A stretch of DNA of 64,000 bases from Branchiibius cervicis (GCF_042661605.1 NZ_JBHSWJ010000002.1:3472001-3536000); one strand, 5' to 3'. Shown: positions 8,367-17,901, counted from the first letter of the stretch. Notes: generated by a model not told the origin, from the sequence alone. Translations and numbers: made by a program.

Positions 8367-9245
8367 TCAGTGATCCGCGTCGATCGGGTCCTGCTCCATC
8401 AGACCGTTCTGCACACCCCACAGCACCGCTTTGGACCGGCTGGACACGTCGATCTTGCGGTAAGCCGCGCGGATGTAGGACTTCACGGAGTTGATCGACA
8501 GGAAGCTGCGGTCGGCGATCTCCTGGTTGCTCAGACCCTCGGTGATCATGCGCAGCACGTCGAGCTCGCGCTCGGTGACTCCGACCTCACGTCCGGGCCA
8601 GTCGCCCAGTGCGCGCCGAGCCGACCGGGCTGACATGCGCTCGTGGTCGCGGGACAGCGCCAACTCGCTCAGGTCGCCGTAGCCTTCCGGCGGGGCCGTC
8701 GAGTCCGAGCGCTTCCAGCGAGCCAACGGGTCGGACGGGATCGTCGAGTGCAGGCCGCGCGGGGCCAGCATCTGGGCGATGCCGACGTTGATCGCGCGGC
8801 ACAGACTGGGCAGGTCTTCGCGCAGCGCGGGCGGAACGGCACCGCGGTCTTCCATGACGGAGAACTCGACGATGCCGCCGGTCTCGCTGTAGAACTCAGC
8901 GGTCGTCAGGCCCAGCAACAAGCGGTAGTGACCGATCGCCGTGGGCGCCTGCTGAAGCACCGACGGCACGGCGAACACCAGCTCGTCGCGCACCCCGGTG
9001 CCCTGCAGCACCCGAAGACCCTCGGTGGGCACGTACTGCGAGATCTCCATCCGCAGCTGGTGCGGATCGATCTGGTGGGAGGCGTGCCGGACGGTGTCGT
9101 GCATCCCGTCCCGGCTGGCATAGGCGAACAGCGCGCCCGCGAGCATCTTGCTCTTGCGGTGCGGCACGGCGAAGCGGGTGGCGGTGACATGGACGTCGAA
9201 TTCGTTCTCGTGATCTGACGTCTGGGTCTCGGTGACGTTGTACAC
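8367..9245 (-). CDS. LuxR-type regulator with XcyI-endonuclease-like N-terminal domain
   Basis: A 292-residue protein. Residues about 220-285 are a LuxR helix-turn-helix (GVTERELDVLRMITEGLSNQEIA, INSVKSYIRAAYRKIDV) nearly matching the neighbouring regulator. There is no receiver domain. Instead residues about 30-165 carry EISQYVPTEGLRVLQGT, VRDELVFAVPSVLQ, IGHYRLLLGLTTAEFY and SVMEDRG. From memory this order of motifs resembles the amino-terminal part of XcyI/Cfr9I-type restriction enzymes; the catalytic part of those enzymes is not seen. Its role could be sensing or nucleic-acid recognition. GTG at 9245 is chosen for GGAGG 5 nt upstream over a TTG at 9302. Confidence 0.65.
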   Translation of the reverse strand: MYNVTETQTSDHENEFDVHVTATRFAVPHRKSKMLAGALFAYASRDGMHDTVRHASHQIDPHQLRMEISQYVPTEGLRVLQGTGVRDELVFAVPSVLQQAPTAIGHYRLLLGLTTAEFYSETGGIVEFSVMEDRGAVPPALREDLPSLCRAINVGIAQMLAPRGLHSTIPSDPLARWKRSDSTAPPEGYGDLSELALSRDHERMSARSARRALGDWPGREVGVTERELDVLRMITEGLSNQEIADRSFLSINSVKSYIRAAYRKIDVSSRSKAVLWGVQNGLMEQDPIDADH

Positions 9246-9474
9246 ATCGTCCTCCGATGTTTGGGGGTTGGGCTGCCCACGGACATGTTTTGTTGTGAAC
9301 AACTATTTGTGACTTTAAGGGATTTATCGCCAAATCTGAACCCGCTGAGCGCGCCATTCTGTGCGACCCGGCAATTCCATCCGCAGGGGTGAGGAGCACA
9401 ATGGAGGGGTGGGCGTGGCCCGCATCTGCACCGGCAGCGTGCCGGCACCGGCTCGATCGAAGGAGTGCACGGTC

Positions 9475-9927
9475 ATGAGCAACGACAGCAAGAACACCGT
9501 AATCGTGGGGGTAGACGGGTCGGAACCGTCGGTGAACGCGCTGAAGTGGGGTGCCTTCATGGCCAAGACGAGTGGCAGCCGGCTGGTTGCCGTGACCGCC
9601 TATGCGTTGCCGACCGCGATGTACGGCGCGGACTGGGTCACGCTGCCGGACTGGGATCCGCAGGCGCTGGCCAAGGAGTCCCTGGATGCGACTCTCGCCC
9701 GGGTGTTGGACGACCCCGATTCGATCGACACCGTGATCCGCGAGGGATCGGCCGCCAACGTGATTCTCGACGAGGGCGACGGTGCGCACATGATCGTCGT
9801 CGGAAGCCGCGGTCACGGCGGCTTCAAGGGTCTGCTGCTCGGGTCGGTCAGCTCGGCGGTCGCCGAGCACGCCACGTGCCCGGTGCTGGTCGTGCACGGT
9901 GACACCGCGCCGCCCCCGGCAGCCTGA
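9475..9927 (+). CDS. universal stress protein UspA family
   Basis: A 150-residue single-domain UspA protein. It begins NTVIVGVDGSEPSVNALKW and ends with the ATP-binding signature GSRGHGGFKGLLLGSVS followed by CPVLVVH, so it probably binds ATP. These proteins accumulate in stress and stationary phase; a specific target is unknown. The open frame starts earlier, but ATG at 9475 has AAGGAG 10 nt upstream and begins at the domain. It is divergent from the XcyI-LuxR gene over an AT-richer region (about 9290-9330). Confidence 0.9.
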   Translation: MSNDSKNTVIVGVDGSEPSVNALKWGAFMAKTSGSRLVAVTAYALPTAMYGADWVTLPDWDPQALAKESLDATLARVLDDPDSIDTVIREGSAANVILDEGDGAHMIVVGSRGHGGFKGLLLGSVSSAVAEHATCPVLVVHGDTAPPPAA

Positions 9928-9949
9928 GCCGGCTCCGTAGGCCGATCGC

Positions 9950-10471
9950 ATGTCCGACCCGGAGGTCTGGCACGCCGGGGATTCGGAACGTCACGAGACC
10001 CCGACCGAGAAGCTCGATCGCAACTGGACCGAACTGCTCCAGGAGTTGCGGGTCGTGCAGACCGGCGTCCAGATCCTGTCCGGGTTCCTGCTGACGCTGC
10101 CGCTGCAGTCCCTCTTCAGCGACCTGGCGACCTGGGAGAAGGTCATCTATCTGGCCGCGACGGTGTGCTCCGTCGTAGCCAGCGGACTGCTCATCGCCCC
10201 GGTGAGCGCGCACCGGCTGCTCTTCGCCAAGCACGAGAAGGGTGTCCTGGTCGCGCAGGCCGACACGCTGGCCAAATGCGGTCTGGTCATGCTCGCGATC
10301 ACCGTCACCTTGGTGCTGATGCTGGTCTTCGCCATCGTGGTCGGACCGCTGGCCAGCATCGTCATCGGCGTGCTGAGCGTCCTGGGCTTCCTGGCCCTGT
10401 GGGTCGCTCTACCGCTCCGCACCTTGTCGAAGGCACAGGCCCACGCCTCCGACCGGCGTACGTCGAGTTAG
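9950..10471 (+). CDS. DUF6328-like integral membrane protein
   Basis: A 173-residue protein with a soluble, charged first 45 residues (EKLDRNWTELLQELRVVQTGVQILSGFLLTLP) and four hydrophobic helices at about 42-60, 70-90, 112-135 and 137-155. The LLQELRVVQTGVQILSGFLL signature is that of a widespread actinobacterial membrane family (DUF6328) of unknown function. It begins 22 nt after the universal stress gene and is probably co-transcribed with it. Confidence 0.7.
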   Translation: MSDPEVWHAGDSERHETPTEKLDRNWTELLQELRVVQTGVQILSGFLLTLPLQSLFSDLATWEKVIYLAATVCSVVASGLLIAPVSAHRLLFAKHEKGVLVAQADTLAKCGLVMLAITVTLVLMLVFAIVVGPLASIVIGVLSVLGFLALWVALPLRTLSKAQAHASDRRTSS

Positions 10472-10491
10472 GGCTTGTCGCCCAATGCCCC

Positions 10492-12342
10492 TCAGCGCGT
10501 GGGCAGTTGGCGGACCGCTCCGGTGGACGCCGACGTAGCCATCGCGGCGTACGCCTGCAGCGCCTTGGAGACGACGCGGTCACGCTCGACGGGCGCCCAC
10601 GGGTGCTCGGAGGCTTCCATCTTGGCGCGGCGCTCGGCCAACACGTCCGCGGGCACGTTGAGTTGAAGCAGCCGGCGGTGCACGTCGATCTCGATCTCGT
10701 CGCCGTCCTCGACCAGGGCGATGGTGCCGCCGGATGCGGCTTCGGGTGAGATGTGCCCGACCGAGATCCCGGACGATCCGCCGGAGAAGCGGCCGTCGGT
10801 GATCAGCGCGCAGACCTTGCCCAGGCCCAGACCCTTGATGAAGGACGTCGGGTGCAGCATCTCCTGCATACCCGGGCCGCCCGCGGGTCCTTCGTACCGC
10901 ACCACCACGACGTCGCCGGGCTGGACCCGCTTGCTCAGGATCGCCTCGACGGCTGCCTCCTGGGACTCCACCACGAGGGCCTTGCCGACGAAGTGGAAGA
11001 GCTCCTCGTCGATGCCGGCGGTCTTGATGACCGCGCCGTCCTCGGCCAGGTTGCCGAAGAGCACCGCCAGGCCGCCGTCGACGGTGTAGGCATGCTCGAC
11101 GTCGTGGATACAACCGGACTCGGCATCCAGATCCAAAGTCTCCCAACGGTTCTCGGTGGAGAACGCTTCTGTGGTGCGCACTTCGCCCGGTGCGGCGTGG
11201 AAGAGCTCGACCGCCTCGCGACTGGGCGCGGCGGCACGTACGTCCCATGCCGCGAGCCAGGACTCGAGGTCGGGTGAGTGGACACTGTGCACGTCGCGCT
11301 CCAAGAGGCCGGCCCGGTCGAGTTCGCCCAACAGGGCGGGGATTCCGCCGGCCCGGTGCACGTCCTCCATGTGGAAGCTGGGGTGGTTGGGCGCGACTTT
11401 GGCCAGGCACGGCACCCGGCGCGAGAGGGCGTCGATGTCGGCCAGGGTGAAGTCGACCTCGCCCTCCTGGGCCGCGGCCAGGATGTGCAGCACGGTGTTG
11501 GTCGAGCCGCCCATCGCGACATCCAGCGCCATCGCGTTGGTGAAGGCCTTCTCGGTGGCGATCGAGCGGGGCAGGACCGAGGTGTCATCCTGCCCGTAGT
11601 ACCGCTTGGCCAGGTCGACGATGGTGCGCCCGGCGGTCAGGAAGAGTTCGCGGCGGGCGGCGTGGGTGGCCAGGGTCGAGCCGTTGCCGGGTAGCGACAG
11701 GCCCAGCGCCTCGGTCAGGCAGTTCATCGAGTTGGCCGTGAACATCCCTGAGCAGGAGCCGCAGGTCGGGCAGGCCGAGCGCTCGACGGCAGCCAGGCCC
11801 TCGTCCGAAACCGCCTCCGCTGCAGAGGCGTTGATCGCGGTGATGAGGTTCGTGGGGGTCTGGGCCACTCCGTCGACGATGACCGCCTTGCCGGCCTCCA
11901 TCGGTCCGCCGGAGACGAAGACGGTGGGGATGTTCAGGCGCAGCGCGGCCATCAGCATCCCGGGCGTGATCTTGTCGCAGTTGCTGATGCAGACCAGTGC
12001 GTCGGCGGTGTGCGCGTTGACCATGTATTCGACGCTGTCCGCGATCAGTTCGCGGCTGGGCAGCGAGTAGAGCATGCCGGCGTGGCCCATCGCGATGCCG
12101 TCATCGACGGCGATGGTGTTGAACTCCTTGGAGACCGCTCCGGCCTCGCGGATCGCGCCGGCGACGAGGTCACCCATGTCCTTGAGGTGCACGTGCCCGG
12201 GCACGAACTGCGTGTAGGAGTTGGCGATGGCGATGATGGGCTTGCCGAAGTCGTCATCGGTCATGCCGGTCGCGCGCCACAAGGAGCGTGCGCCGGCCAT
12301 GTTGCGACCATCGGTCGAGGTCTTGGAACGCAGTGCGGGCAT
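10492..12342 (-). CDS. ilvD: dihydroxy-acid dehydratase
   Basis: Dehydrates 2,3-dihydroxy-isovalerate and -methylvalerate to the 2-keto acids in valine and isoleucine synthesis. The 616-residue length and family signatures are all present: GRNMAGARSLWRATGM at the start, CISNCDKITPGML (iron-sulfur cysteine), the second cysteine in CPTCGSCSGMFTANSMNCL, and GRFSGGSSGISVGHISPEA near the end. The enzyme carries a labile iron-sulfur cluster and Mg. The ATG lies exactly 6 nt after a TACGAT box, so the mRNA should be leaderless. That argues against a leader-peptide attenuator here. The upstream EamA gene ends 2 nt before the start codon. Confidence 0.97.
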   Translation of the reverse strand: MPALRSKTSTDGRNMAGARSLWRATGMTDDDFGKPIIAIANSYTQFVPGHVHLKDMGDLVAGAIREAGAVSKEFNTIAVDDGIAMGHAGMLYSLPSRELIADSVEYMVNAHTADALVCISNCDKITPGMLMAALRLNIPTVFVSGGPMEAGKAVIVDGVAQTPTNLITAINASAAEAVSDEGLAAVERSACPTCGSCSGMFTANSMNCLTEALGLSLPGNGSTLATHAARRELFLTAGRTIVDLAKRYYGQDDTSVLPRSIATEKAFTNAMALDVAMGGSTNTVLHILAAAQEGEVDFTLADIDALSRRVPCLAKVAPNHPSFHMEDVHRAGGIPALLGELDRAGLLERDVHSVHSPDLESWLAAWDVRAAAPSREAVELFHAAPGEVRTTEAFSTENRWETLDLDAESGCIHDVEHAYTVDGGLAVLFGNLAEDGAVIKTAGIDEELFHFVGKALVVESQEAAVEAILSKRVQPGDVVVVRYEGPAGGPGMQEMLHPTSFIKGLGLGKVCALITDGRFSGGSSGISVGHISPEAASGGTIALVEDGDEIEIDVHRRLLQLNVPADVLAERRAKMEASEHPWAPVERDRVVSKALQAYAAMATSASTGAVRQLPTR

Positions 12343-12344
12343 GC

Positions 12345-13364
12345 CTACATCGTAAGACTCTCGTCCGGATGCTGATATTCGAGCCCGGGATGCGGTCGCC
12401 GGATCTGATCCCGGCCGGACATCGCCGCTTCTCCGGAGATTCCGGCTGGATTCTGCCGGAGGAGCCGGGATTGCCGCCGCGCGCCAGATCGCCGCCGGGC
12501 AATCGCGACGAGGTTCGGTGCGAGTACGCCGAGGATCACCAGGGCGCCCCCGGCAAGGTCACCGGCGGCGGGGCGTTCGCCCAGGACGAATCCGGCGGAC
12601 AGGAAACCCGCCACCGGAACCAGCATCGAGAAGGGTGCGACGCTGGAGGAGGGATTGCGGGCCATCAGCACCGACCACAGCGAACTGCCGGCGACCGTGC
12701 CGAGCAGCACCGTGTAACCCAGACCCAGCCATGCCGGGATCGCCTGGCTGGAAAGCGAGGTCGCCAGCGACGTCGCGATGCGGTGCGGTCCCTCGACGAG
12801 CAAGGACAACGCGAGCATCGGGATGGGCGGGATCACGCACATCCACATCATCAGGGCGAACGGCTCGGTGGTGCGGGCCTGACGGTTGCCGATGTTGCCG
12901 ATCGCCCAGCCCAGACCGCCGGCCAGCACCAACAGCACGGGCACGAGCTGCGCCTGCAGGCCGCGGGTCACGGCGATCACGCTGAATCCGAGCACGGCGA
13001 GCCCGATCCCGGTCAGGCGCACCCGGCCCGGCTTCTCCCGCAGGAAGACCGCAGCGAGCAGGACCGTGAAAGGTGCCGACGCCTGCAGGACCAGCGACGC
13101 CAGTCCGGAGGGCATTCCTGCAGCCATCCCGGCGTAGAGGAAGACGAACTGCAGGATCCCGAAGCCGACGCCGTAGAGCAGCAACCAGCGGATCGGCGCG
13201 GCAGGTCGTTTCACGAACAGCAGGGCCGGAACCGCCAGCAGTGCGAAGCGCAGCGCGATCAGGAAGAAGGGCGGGAACTGTTGCAGCGACTCGTGGATCG
13301 CTACGAAGTTCGCGCCCCACAGCGCTGCCACCAGGCAGGCGATGGCGGTGTCCCGTCGACTCAT
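12345..13364 (-). CDS. EamA/DMT-family transporter
   Basis: Inner-membrane exporter with ten predicted helices in two EamA repeats: it starts ACLVAALWGANFVAIH and the second repeat starts GGLGWAIGNIGNRQA. Members export amino acids or other metabolites. The gene is divergent from a LysR regulator 72 nt away, the usual layout in which the regulator controls the exporter; the substrate is unknown. The tail beyond residue 300 is hydrophilic and carries the ilvD promoter. ATG at 13364 (MSRRDTAI) is chosen over an ATG-like start 24 bases upstream because the helix begins soon after. Confidence 0.85.
   Translation of the reverse strand: MSRRDTAIACLVAALWGANFVAIHESLQQFPPFFLIALRFALLAVPALLFVKRPAAPIRWLLLYGVGFGILQFVFLYAGMAAGMPSGLASLVLQASAPFTVLLAAVFLREKPGRVRLTGIGLAVLGFSVIAVTRGLQAQLVPVLLVLAGGLGWAIGNIGNRQARTTEPFALMMWMCVIPPIPMLALSLLVEGPHRIATSLATSLSSQAIPAWLGLGYTVLLGTVAGSSLWSVLMARNPSSSVAPFSMLVPVAGFLSAGFVLGERPAAGDLAGGALVILGVLAPNLVAIARRRSGARRQSRLLRQNPAGISGEAAMSGRDQIRRPHPGLEYQHPDESLTM
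12349..12354 (-). promoter_or_regulatory. -10 box of ilvD (leaderless), inside the upstream gene
   Basis: TACGAT on the minus strand, 6 nt before the ATG at 12342; it lies within the last codons of the EamA gene. Confidence 0.65.
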
Positions 13365-13424
13365 GGGACCAGCCTGCGGGCGCGGCAATCTTCAAGTCTA
13401 TCGAGAATGTCTTGCCATTCCTTG

Positions 13425-13430
13425 TAGCGT
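13425..13430 (+). promoter_or_regulatory. -10 box of the first LysR gene (leaderless)
   Basis: TAGCGT, then 6 nt, then the ATG at 13437. Confidence 0.6.
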
Positions 13431-13436
13431 TACTTC

Positions 13437-14333
13437 ATGGATGAGCGCCGCCTGGAGATGTTGCGAGAACTGGACCGCCGCGGTTCGGTGACCGCCACCG
13501 CGGCGTCGCTGCACGTCACGCCCACCGCCGTCTCCCAACAACTGCATCTGCTGGAGCGCGAGGCGCGGGCGACCCTCCTGCGCCGCGTCGGGCGCGGCAT
13601 CGAACTGACCGATGCCGGAAAGGAACTGGCTGCGGCCAGCGTGCACCTGGCCGCCGCTCGCGAAGAACTGCAGGCCCGATGGGACCGATACCGGGGCGAG
13701 GTCGCCGGAACGGTGCGACTGGCCGTCTTCCCGACCGCCGGCCAACGGTTCATCCCCACGCTGCTGACCCGGCTGGCCGATCAACCGCTGATCGAGCTGA
13801 TCGTCAGCGATTTGGACGTGCACAGCGACGACTACGCGGCGTACGCCGATCGCTTCGACATCGTCGTCGCTCACCGCCCGGTGGGCGACCCGGCGCCGGT
13901 CGGTAACTCCTTCACCGTCGTACCTCTCACCCATGAACGTCTGGCCGTCGCCGTGGCCCCCGGCCACCGGCTCGCGGACCGGCACCGGGTGCGGCCGGCG
14001 ACGTTGGCGCGGGAGGCGTGGATCGGGGTACCTGCGGACTGGCCGTTCGACCGGTTGCTCACGCAGTGGTTCGGCGGCGCGGGTCTGACCCCGCGAGTGG
14101 CGCAACGGTTCGAGGATCTGCGGATGCAGGAGGCGCTCGTGGCCGCCGGGCACGGGATCGCGCTGCTGCCGCGGGATTCGGTGGACGACCGCGGCGGGCG
14201 GCGGTTGCGGCTGCTGGACACCCTCGATGGCGAGCCGACCCGGCAGATCGAGGCGATCCTGCGACCGGACCGTGCGGCGCGGGCCGTGGTGGCGGAGGTG
14301 CTGGGTCACCTGAGGCTGCTGACCTCTCACTAA
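13437..14333 (+). CDS. LysR-family regulator, ArgP-like
   Basis: A 298-residue regulator with an amino-terminal winged helix (LEMLRELDRRGSVTATAASLHVTPTAVSQQLHLLEREA, residues about 6-43) and a periplasmic-binding-like effector domain from about residue 90 (GTVRLAVFPTAGQRFIP). It most likely controls the divergent EamA exporter in response to a small molecule. The gene stops with TAA at 14331-14333, which is also the start of the next gene's -10 box. Confidence 0.88.
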   Translation: MDERRLEMLRELDRRGSVTATAASLHVTPTAVSQQLHLLEREARATLLRRVGRGIELTDAGKELAAASVHLAAAREELQARWDRYRGEVAGTVRLAVFPTAGQRFIPTLLTRLADQPLIELIVSDLDVHSDDYAAYADRFDIVVAHRPVGDPAPVGNSFTVVPLTHERLAVAVAPGHRLADRHRVRPATLAREAWIGVPADWPFDRLLTQWFGGAGLTPRVAQRFEDLRMQEALVAAGHGIALLPRDSVDDRGGRRLRLLDTLDGEPTRQIEAILRPDRAARAVVAEVLGHLRLLTSH

Positions 14334-14336
14334 GGT
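14331..14336 (+). promoter_or_regulatory. -10 box of the antiporter gene, overlapping the LysR stop codon
   Basis: TAAGGT, whose TAA is the LysR stop codon, then 6 nt and the ATG at 14343. Confidence 0.6.
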
Positions 14337-14342
14337 CGACCC

Positions 14343-16085
14343 ATGGAACTGCTGGTCCTCGGGGTTCTCGTGGTCACGGTGGTCGTTGCGGTCAGCTTCC
14401 TCGCCTCGCGGGTGAACATCGCGACGCCGCTGGTTCTGGTCGCCGCTGGGATCGCCCTGACCGCGGTCCCGTCGTTGCGGCACATGGAGATCGACCCGGA
14501 GTGGATTCTGGCCGGCATTCTTCCGCCGCTGCTCTACTCGACCTCGACCCGGCTGCCGGTGATGGATTTCCGCCGCGACCTTCCGGCGATCTCGGGACTG
14601 TCCGTCGTGCTGGTGGTGGTCACGTCGTTGTCGGTGGGCTGGTTGATGTCGACGCTGATCCCGCAGGTCGGCTTCGCCACGGGGGTGGCGCTCGGTGCGG
14701 TCGTCAGTCCGACCGATGCGGTGGCGACCTCCATAGCTCGCAGCCTGGGGGTCAGTCCACGACTGCTCACGGTCCTCGAGGGCGAGAGTCTGCTCAACGA
14801 CGCCTCCGCTCTGGTGCTGCTGCGCTCTGCGGTAGCGGCGATCGGGACGTCGGTGTCGCTGGCGGGCGTCTTCGGTTCGTTCGTCTACTCGATCGTCATA
14901 GCGGTCGCCATCGGCTACGCAGTCGGCCGGCTGGCGGTGTGGGTGCGCGGCCGCATGGGCGACGAAACACTCAGTACCGCCGTGTCGTTCGTGGTTCCGT
15001 TCGCGGCGTACCTGCCGGTGGAGCAGCTGGGCGGATCCGGGCTGGTCGCCGCGGTGTCGGCCGGCCTGGTCACCTCGGTCGGCGCCGGGAAGCACCTGCG
15101 GGCGCAGGACCGGCTGGCCGACCGGGCCAACTGGAGCACGATCGGGCTGATCCTGGAGGGCACCATCTTCCTGCTGATGGGGATGCAACTCATCGAGTTG
15201 GTGCAGGACGTGCGGCAGGAGCACGAGAGTTTGTGGCGGGCCGGCTGGCTGGCGTTCGCGGCGGGAGTAGCGGTGCTGGCCATCCGCGCGGCGTACGTCG
15301 CACTGTTGCTGTGGACCGGTAACCGGCGGGTCGAACGCACCGAGAAGGCCAAGGAGTACTGGAGCACCGAGGAGGCGAAGCAACACCTCTACCAGCGGGT
15401 CAGCTCCTCGCGGCGGACTGCGGGGATGGACGAGGAGGAGTTACGGCGCACCGGCCGACGGCTGTGGATGCGACGGATCGCCGACTTCGATTACATCCTC
15501 CAGGAGCGTTGGGACACGCGCGACGGAGCGGCGCTGGTCTGGGCGGGGATGCGCGGAGCCCTCACGGTGGCTGCCGCCCAGACCTTGCCCGCCGACACCC
15601 CGCAGCGTTCGCTGCTGATCCTGGTCGCCTTCTTCGTGGCCGGCGGCAGCCTGCTGATCCAGGGTGGCTCGCTGGGCTGGCTGGTACGTCGACTTGGGCT
15701 GACCGGGAACGTCGTCGACCGCAGCGAGATCGAGAGTCTCATCTCGACGATGCAGGCCGCCGGCGAACGGTACCTGGAGAGCCCGGACCTACGACGGGCA
15801 GACGGGTCGACGTATGACGCGGACCTGATCGACCGGATGAAGACCCGCACGCAGTCTCGCGCCGACCTGCGTCCGGCGGCCGACGATCCGGAGGGGATCG
15901 ACCGGGCGAACCAGACGCTGGAGCTGCGGATCGCGGTGCTGGATGCCGAACGACGGCGGTTGCTGGAGATCCGGCAGGCCGGGACCGCGCCGTCGGAGGT
16001 GCTGTCAGAATTGCTGAACGTCCTGGATGCCGATCAGATCAGCCTGGAGCTGCGGCGCCGCGAGCCCGGTCCGATGGACAGCTGA
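14343..16085 (+). CDS. CPA1-family Na+/H+ antiporter
   Basis: Monovalent cation/proton antiporter of 580 residues. About twelve membrane helices fill residues 1-430. They include the ion-binding region GVALGAVVSPTDAVATS and LLTVLEGESLLNDASALVLLRSA, the hallmark of CPA1 exchangers such as NhaP/NhaK. The last ~150 residues are hydrophilic and helical, ending in leucine- and acid-rich heptad-like sequence, typical of the cytosolic regulatory tail. It is probably leaderless and independently transcribed, although it follows LysR by only 9 nt. Role: pH and sodium homeostasis. Confidence 0.9.
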   Translation: MELLVLGVLVVTVVVAVSFLASRVNIATPLVLVAAGIALTAVPSLRHMEIDPEWILAGILPPLLYSTSTRLPVMDFRRDLPAISGLSVVLVVVTSLSVGWLMSTLIPQVGFATGVALGAVVSPTDAVATSIARSLGVSPRLLTVLEGESLLNDASALVLLRSAVAAIGTSVSLAGVFGSFVYSIVIAVAIGYAVGRLAVWVRGRMGDETLSTAVSFVVPFAAYLPVEQLGGSGLVAAVSAGLVTSVGAGKHLRAQDRLADRANWSTIGLILEGTIFLLMGMQLIELVQDVRQEHESLWRAGWLAFAAGVAVLAIRAAYVALLLWTGNRRVERTEKAKEYWSTEEAKQHLYQRVSSSRRTAGMDEEELRRTGRRLWMRRIADFDYILQERWDTRDGAALVWAGMRGALTVAAAQTLPADTPQRSLLILVAFFVAGGSLLIQGGSLGWLVRRLGLTGNVVDRSEIESLISTMQAAGERYLESPDLRRADGSTYDADLIDRMKTRTQSRADLRPAADDPEGIDRANQTLELRIAVLDAERRRLLEIRQAGTAPSEVLSELLNVLDADQISLELRRREPGPMDS

Positions 16086-16088
16086 GCG

Positions 16089-17901
16089 TCAGTCGCCGGG
16101 GTGGGTGGTGTAGGTGTGGCCGGCGGGGCTGGTCCAGGTGCACACGCCGTGGGGGGTCATGGTGACGGTCCAGCCGCCTTCGTGTTTGGCGCGGTGGTGG
16201 TGGCGGCATAGGCATTGCAGGTTGTGGGCGGCGGTGGGCCCGTTGGGGTAGCGGGTCACGTGGTCCAGGTCGGTGAGTTTGGCGGGTCGGGTGCAGCCGG
16301 GGAAGCGGCAGTGTTGGTCGCGGGCTCGCACGAACCGGGCTAGGCGGGCCCCGGGACGGTAGGACCGGTCACTGGTTTCGATGACGGTGCCGGTGGTCGC
16401 GTCGGTCAGGGCGCGGGTCAGCTTGATCCCGAGCACGTGGGTCATCTGGGTGATCACCTCCGCGGGGATGACCCCCACCCGCGGCAGCAACACGTCCCCG
16501 ATCCCGCAGTGAGGGTGACCGGCTCTGGTGCTGGCGGGGTGTTCCAACCGGCCTGCCTGCACTGCAACCTCGCACGGCGGCCCGCTACCCGGTGGTGCGG
16601 TGTCTGGTGGTGCGGTGTCTGGTGGTGCGGTGTCTGGTGGTGCGGTGTCTGGTGGACCGCTGCCCGGTGGGTCCTGACACCCAGTGGCCGGTTCCCTGGT
16701 GTCCCGTTCGTCGGTTTCCCGGTCCCTTGCTTCCCGTTGCCTGCTTTCGCGGGCGGTGGTGTTGAGGTCGGCTAGTTCGCCGGCGATCAACGCCTGTAGT
16801 TCCTCATCCAACTCATTGAGCCCGTTGACTGGTTCCAGACCGTCTTCGTGCCAGTGGTAGTCCTGGCAGGCCTCATCGAACGCATCGTTCAGCTCCGACC
16901 AGTCCGGTTCCTCACACAACAACTCACCCACTACCAACTCCGGTATCTGCCCGGGTCTCTCGCTGATGGGCGGGGTGATGGGTGGGGTGAGGGGGATCAG
17001 GAACGTCAGCTGGGTATCGACACCCACCCCGCGCAGCGCTAGGTCGGTCAACGCGTCGACCCGGCACTGCGGCAACGTTTTGTCGGTGGTGGTGACCTGG
17101 TGCAACTCCCTAGCCAGTTCATCGACCGCGGCCATCAGTTTGGCTGCCTCCAGGGTGGGTAGCAGCGCCGTCAACTGGGACAGGCCGGGTTCGTGGTGCG
17201 GGCTGACCCACACCCCCACCGCCGACCGGCGCCGCGCCGTTGATGCCTGGTCGGCCCCGACCGGGTCCAGACGCACCCGGACCCGGCGGGCCATCGCCCG
17301 CACCTTCGTCGCGGTCAAACCCTCGGGGTCTGTGCTGAGGATCTTGTCCTCGATCGCCTGGGCCACGTGGTCGGGGGCGCCGGTGCTGATCTGGGCTACC
17401 GCGCACGCTTTGGCCGGGTCCAACCCCCGGCACCGACCCGATCCAGCAACCGCGGGCACCCGGTGAGGGTGTCCAACGCATCGGTCAGGCGGGTGTGGGT
17501 TTGCCGGTCGGACCAACCCAGACCGGTCGCGACCTCCACCGGGAACCACTCATCGGTGAACGATCCTGGTGCGTGGCGGATCACCCGGGTCACCAGCTTC
17601 GGCAACCCGCCCTCCAGGGGTTGGGTTCGTCGCGGTACTCGATCGCCGCGGCTTGGGCCAACCGGTGAGTTTGCACCGCCCAGGCACTGTTCTGCACCCG
17701 CTGCGCGGCCACCACCTGATCCAACAACACCTCCAGCGACAACCCCGCAAAGTCCTCCCGCACCCGCCCGTAGGCGGCCTGCAGCAACTCACCCGCCGCC
17801 GCCAGCAACTCCGCCACTGAGGCATCCGCGATCCCATCCGCCAGCACCGCAGGGCGCGCAACACCAGCCGCTGCGGGGTCCTCAGTGACGGTCACGGACA
17901 T
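16089..17901 (-). CDS. DUF222/HNH endonuclease, 13E12-repeat family (frame broken twice)
   Basis: Large actinobacterial protein joining a DUF222 helical region to an HNH nuclease domain (FVRARDQHCRFPGC, LDHVTRYPNGPTAAHNLQCLCRHHHRAKH). Members recur in many copies per genome, and their job is unsettled. Three frames join into 604 residues when one base is added to the runs at 17617-17620 (DEPNPLEGGLPKLV) and 17424-17428 (GAGGLDPAKACAV). A variable middle segment holds a proline-rich PPDTA repeat. ATG at 17901 follows a TACACT box by 6 nt, so it should be leaderless. It converges on the antiporter gene with a 3-nt gap. Confidence 0.8.
16591..16650. repeat. 15-bp minisatellite, four perfect copies
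   Basis: GGTGGTGCGGTGTCT repeated four times without change inside the DUF222/HNH gene. On the coding strand it encodes a run of PPDTA-type pentapeptides, between the DUF222 part and the HNH domain. Length change by whole units keeps the frame. Confidence 0.95.

Noticed and set aside
13398..15386. 662-codon minus-strand frame across the LysR and antiporter genes
   Set aside because: Arg/Gln/His-rich shadow covering two well-supported plus-strand genes.
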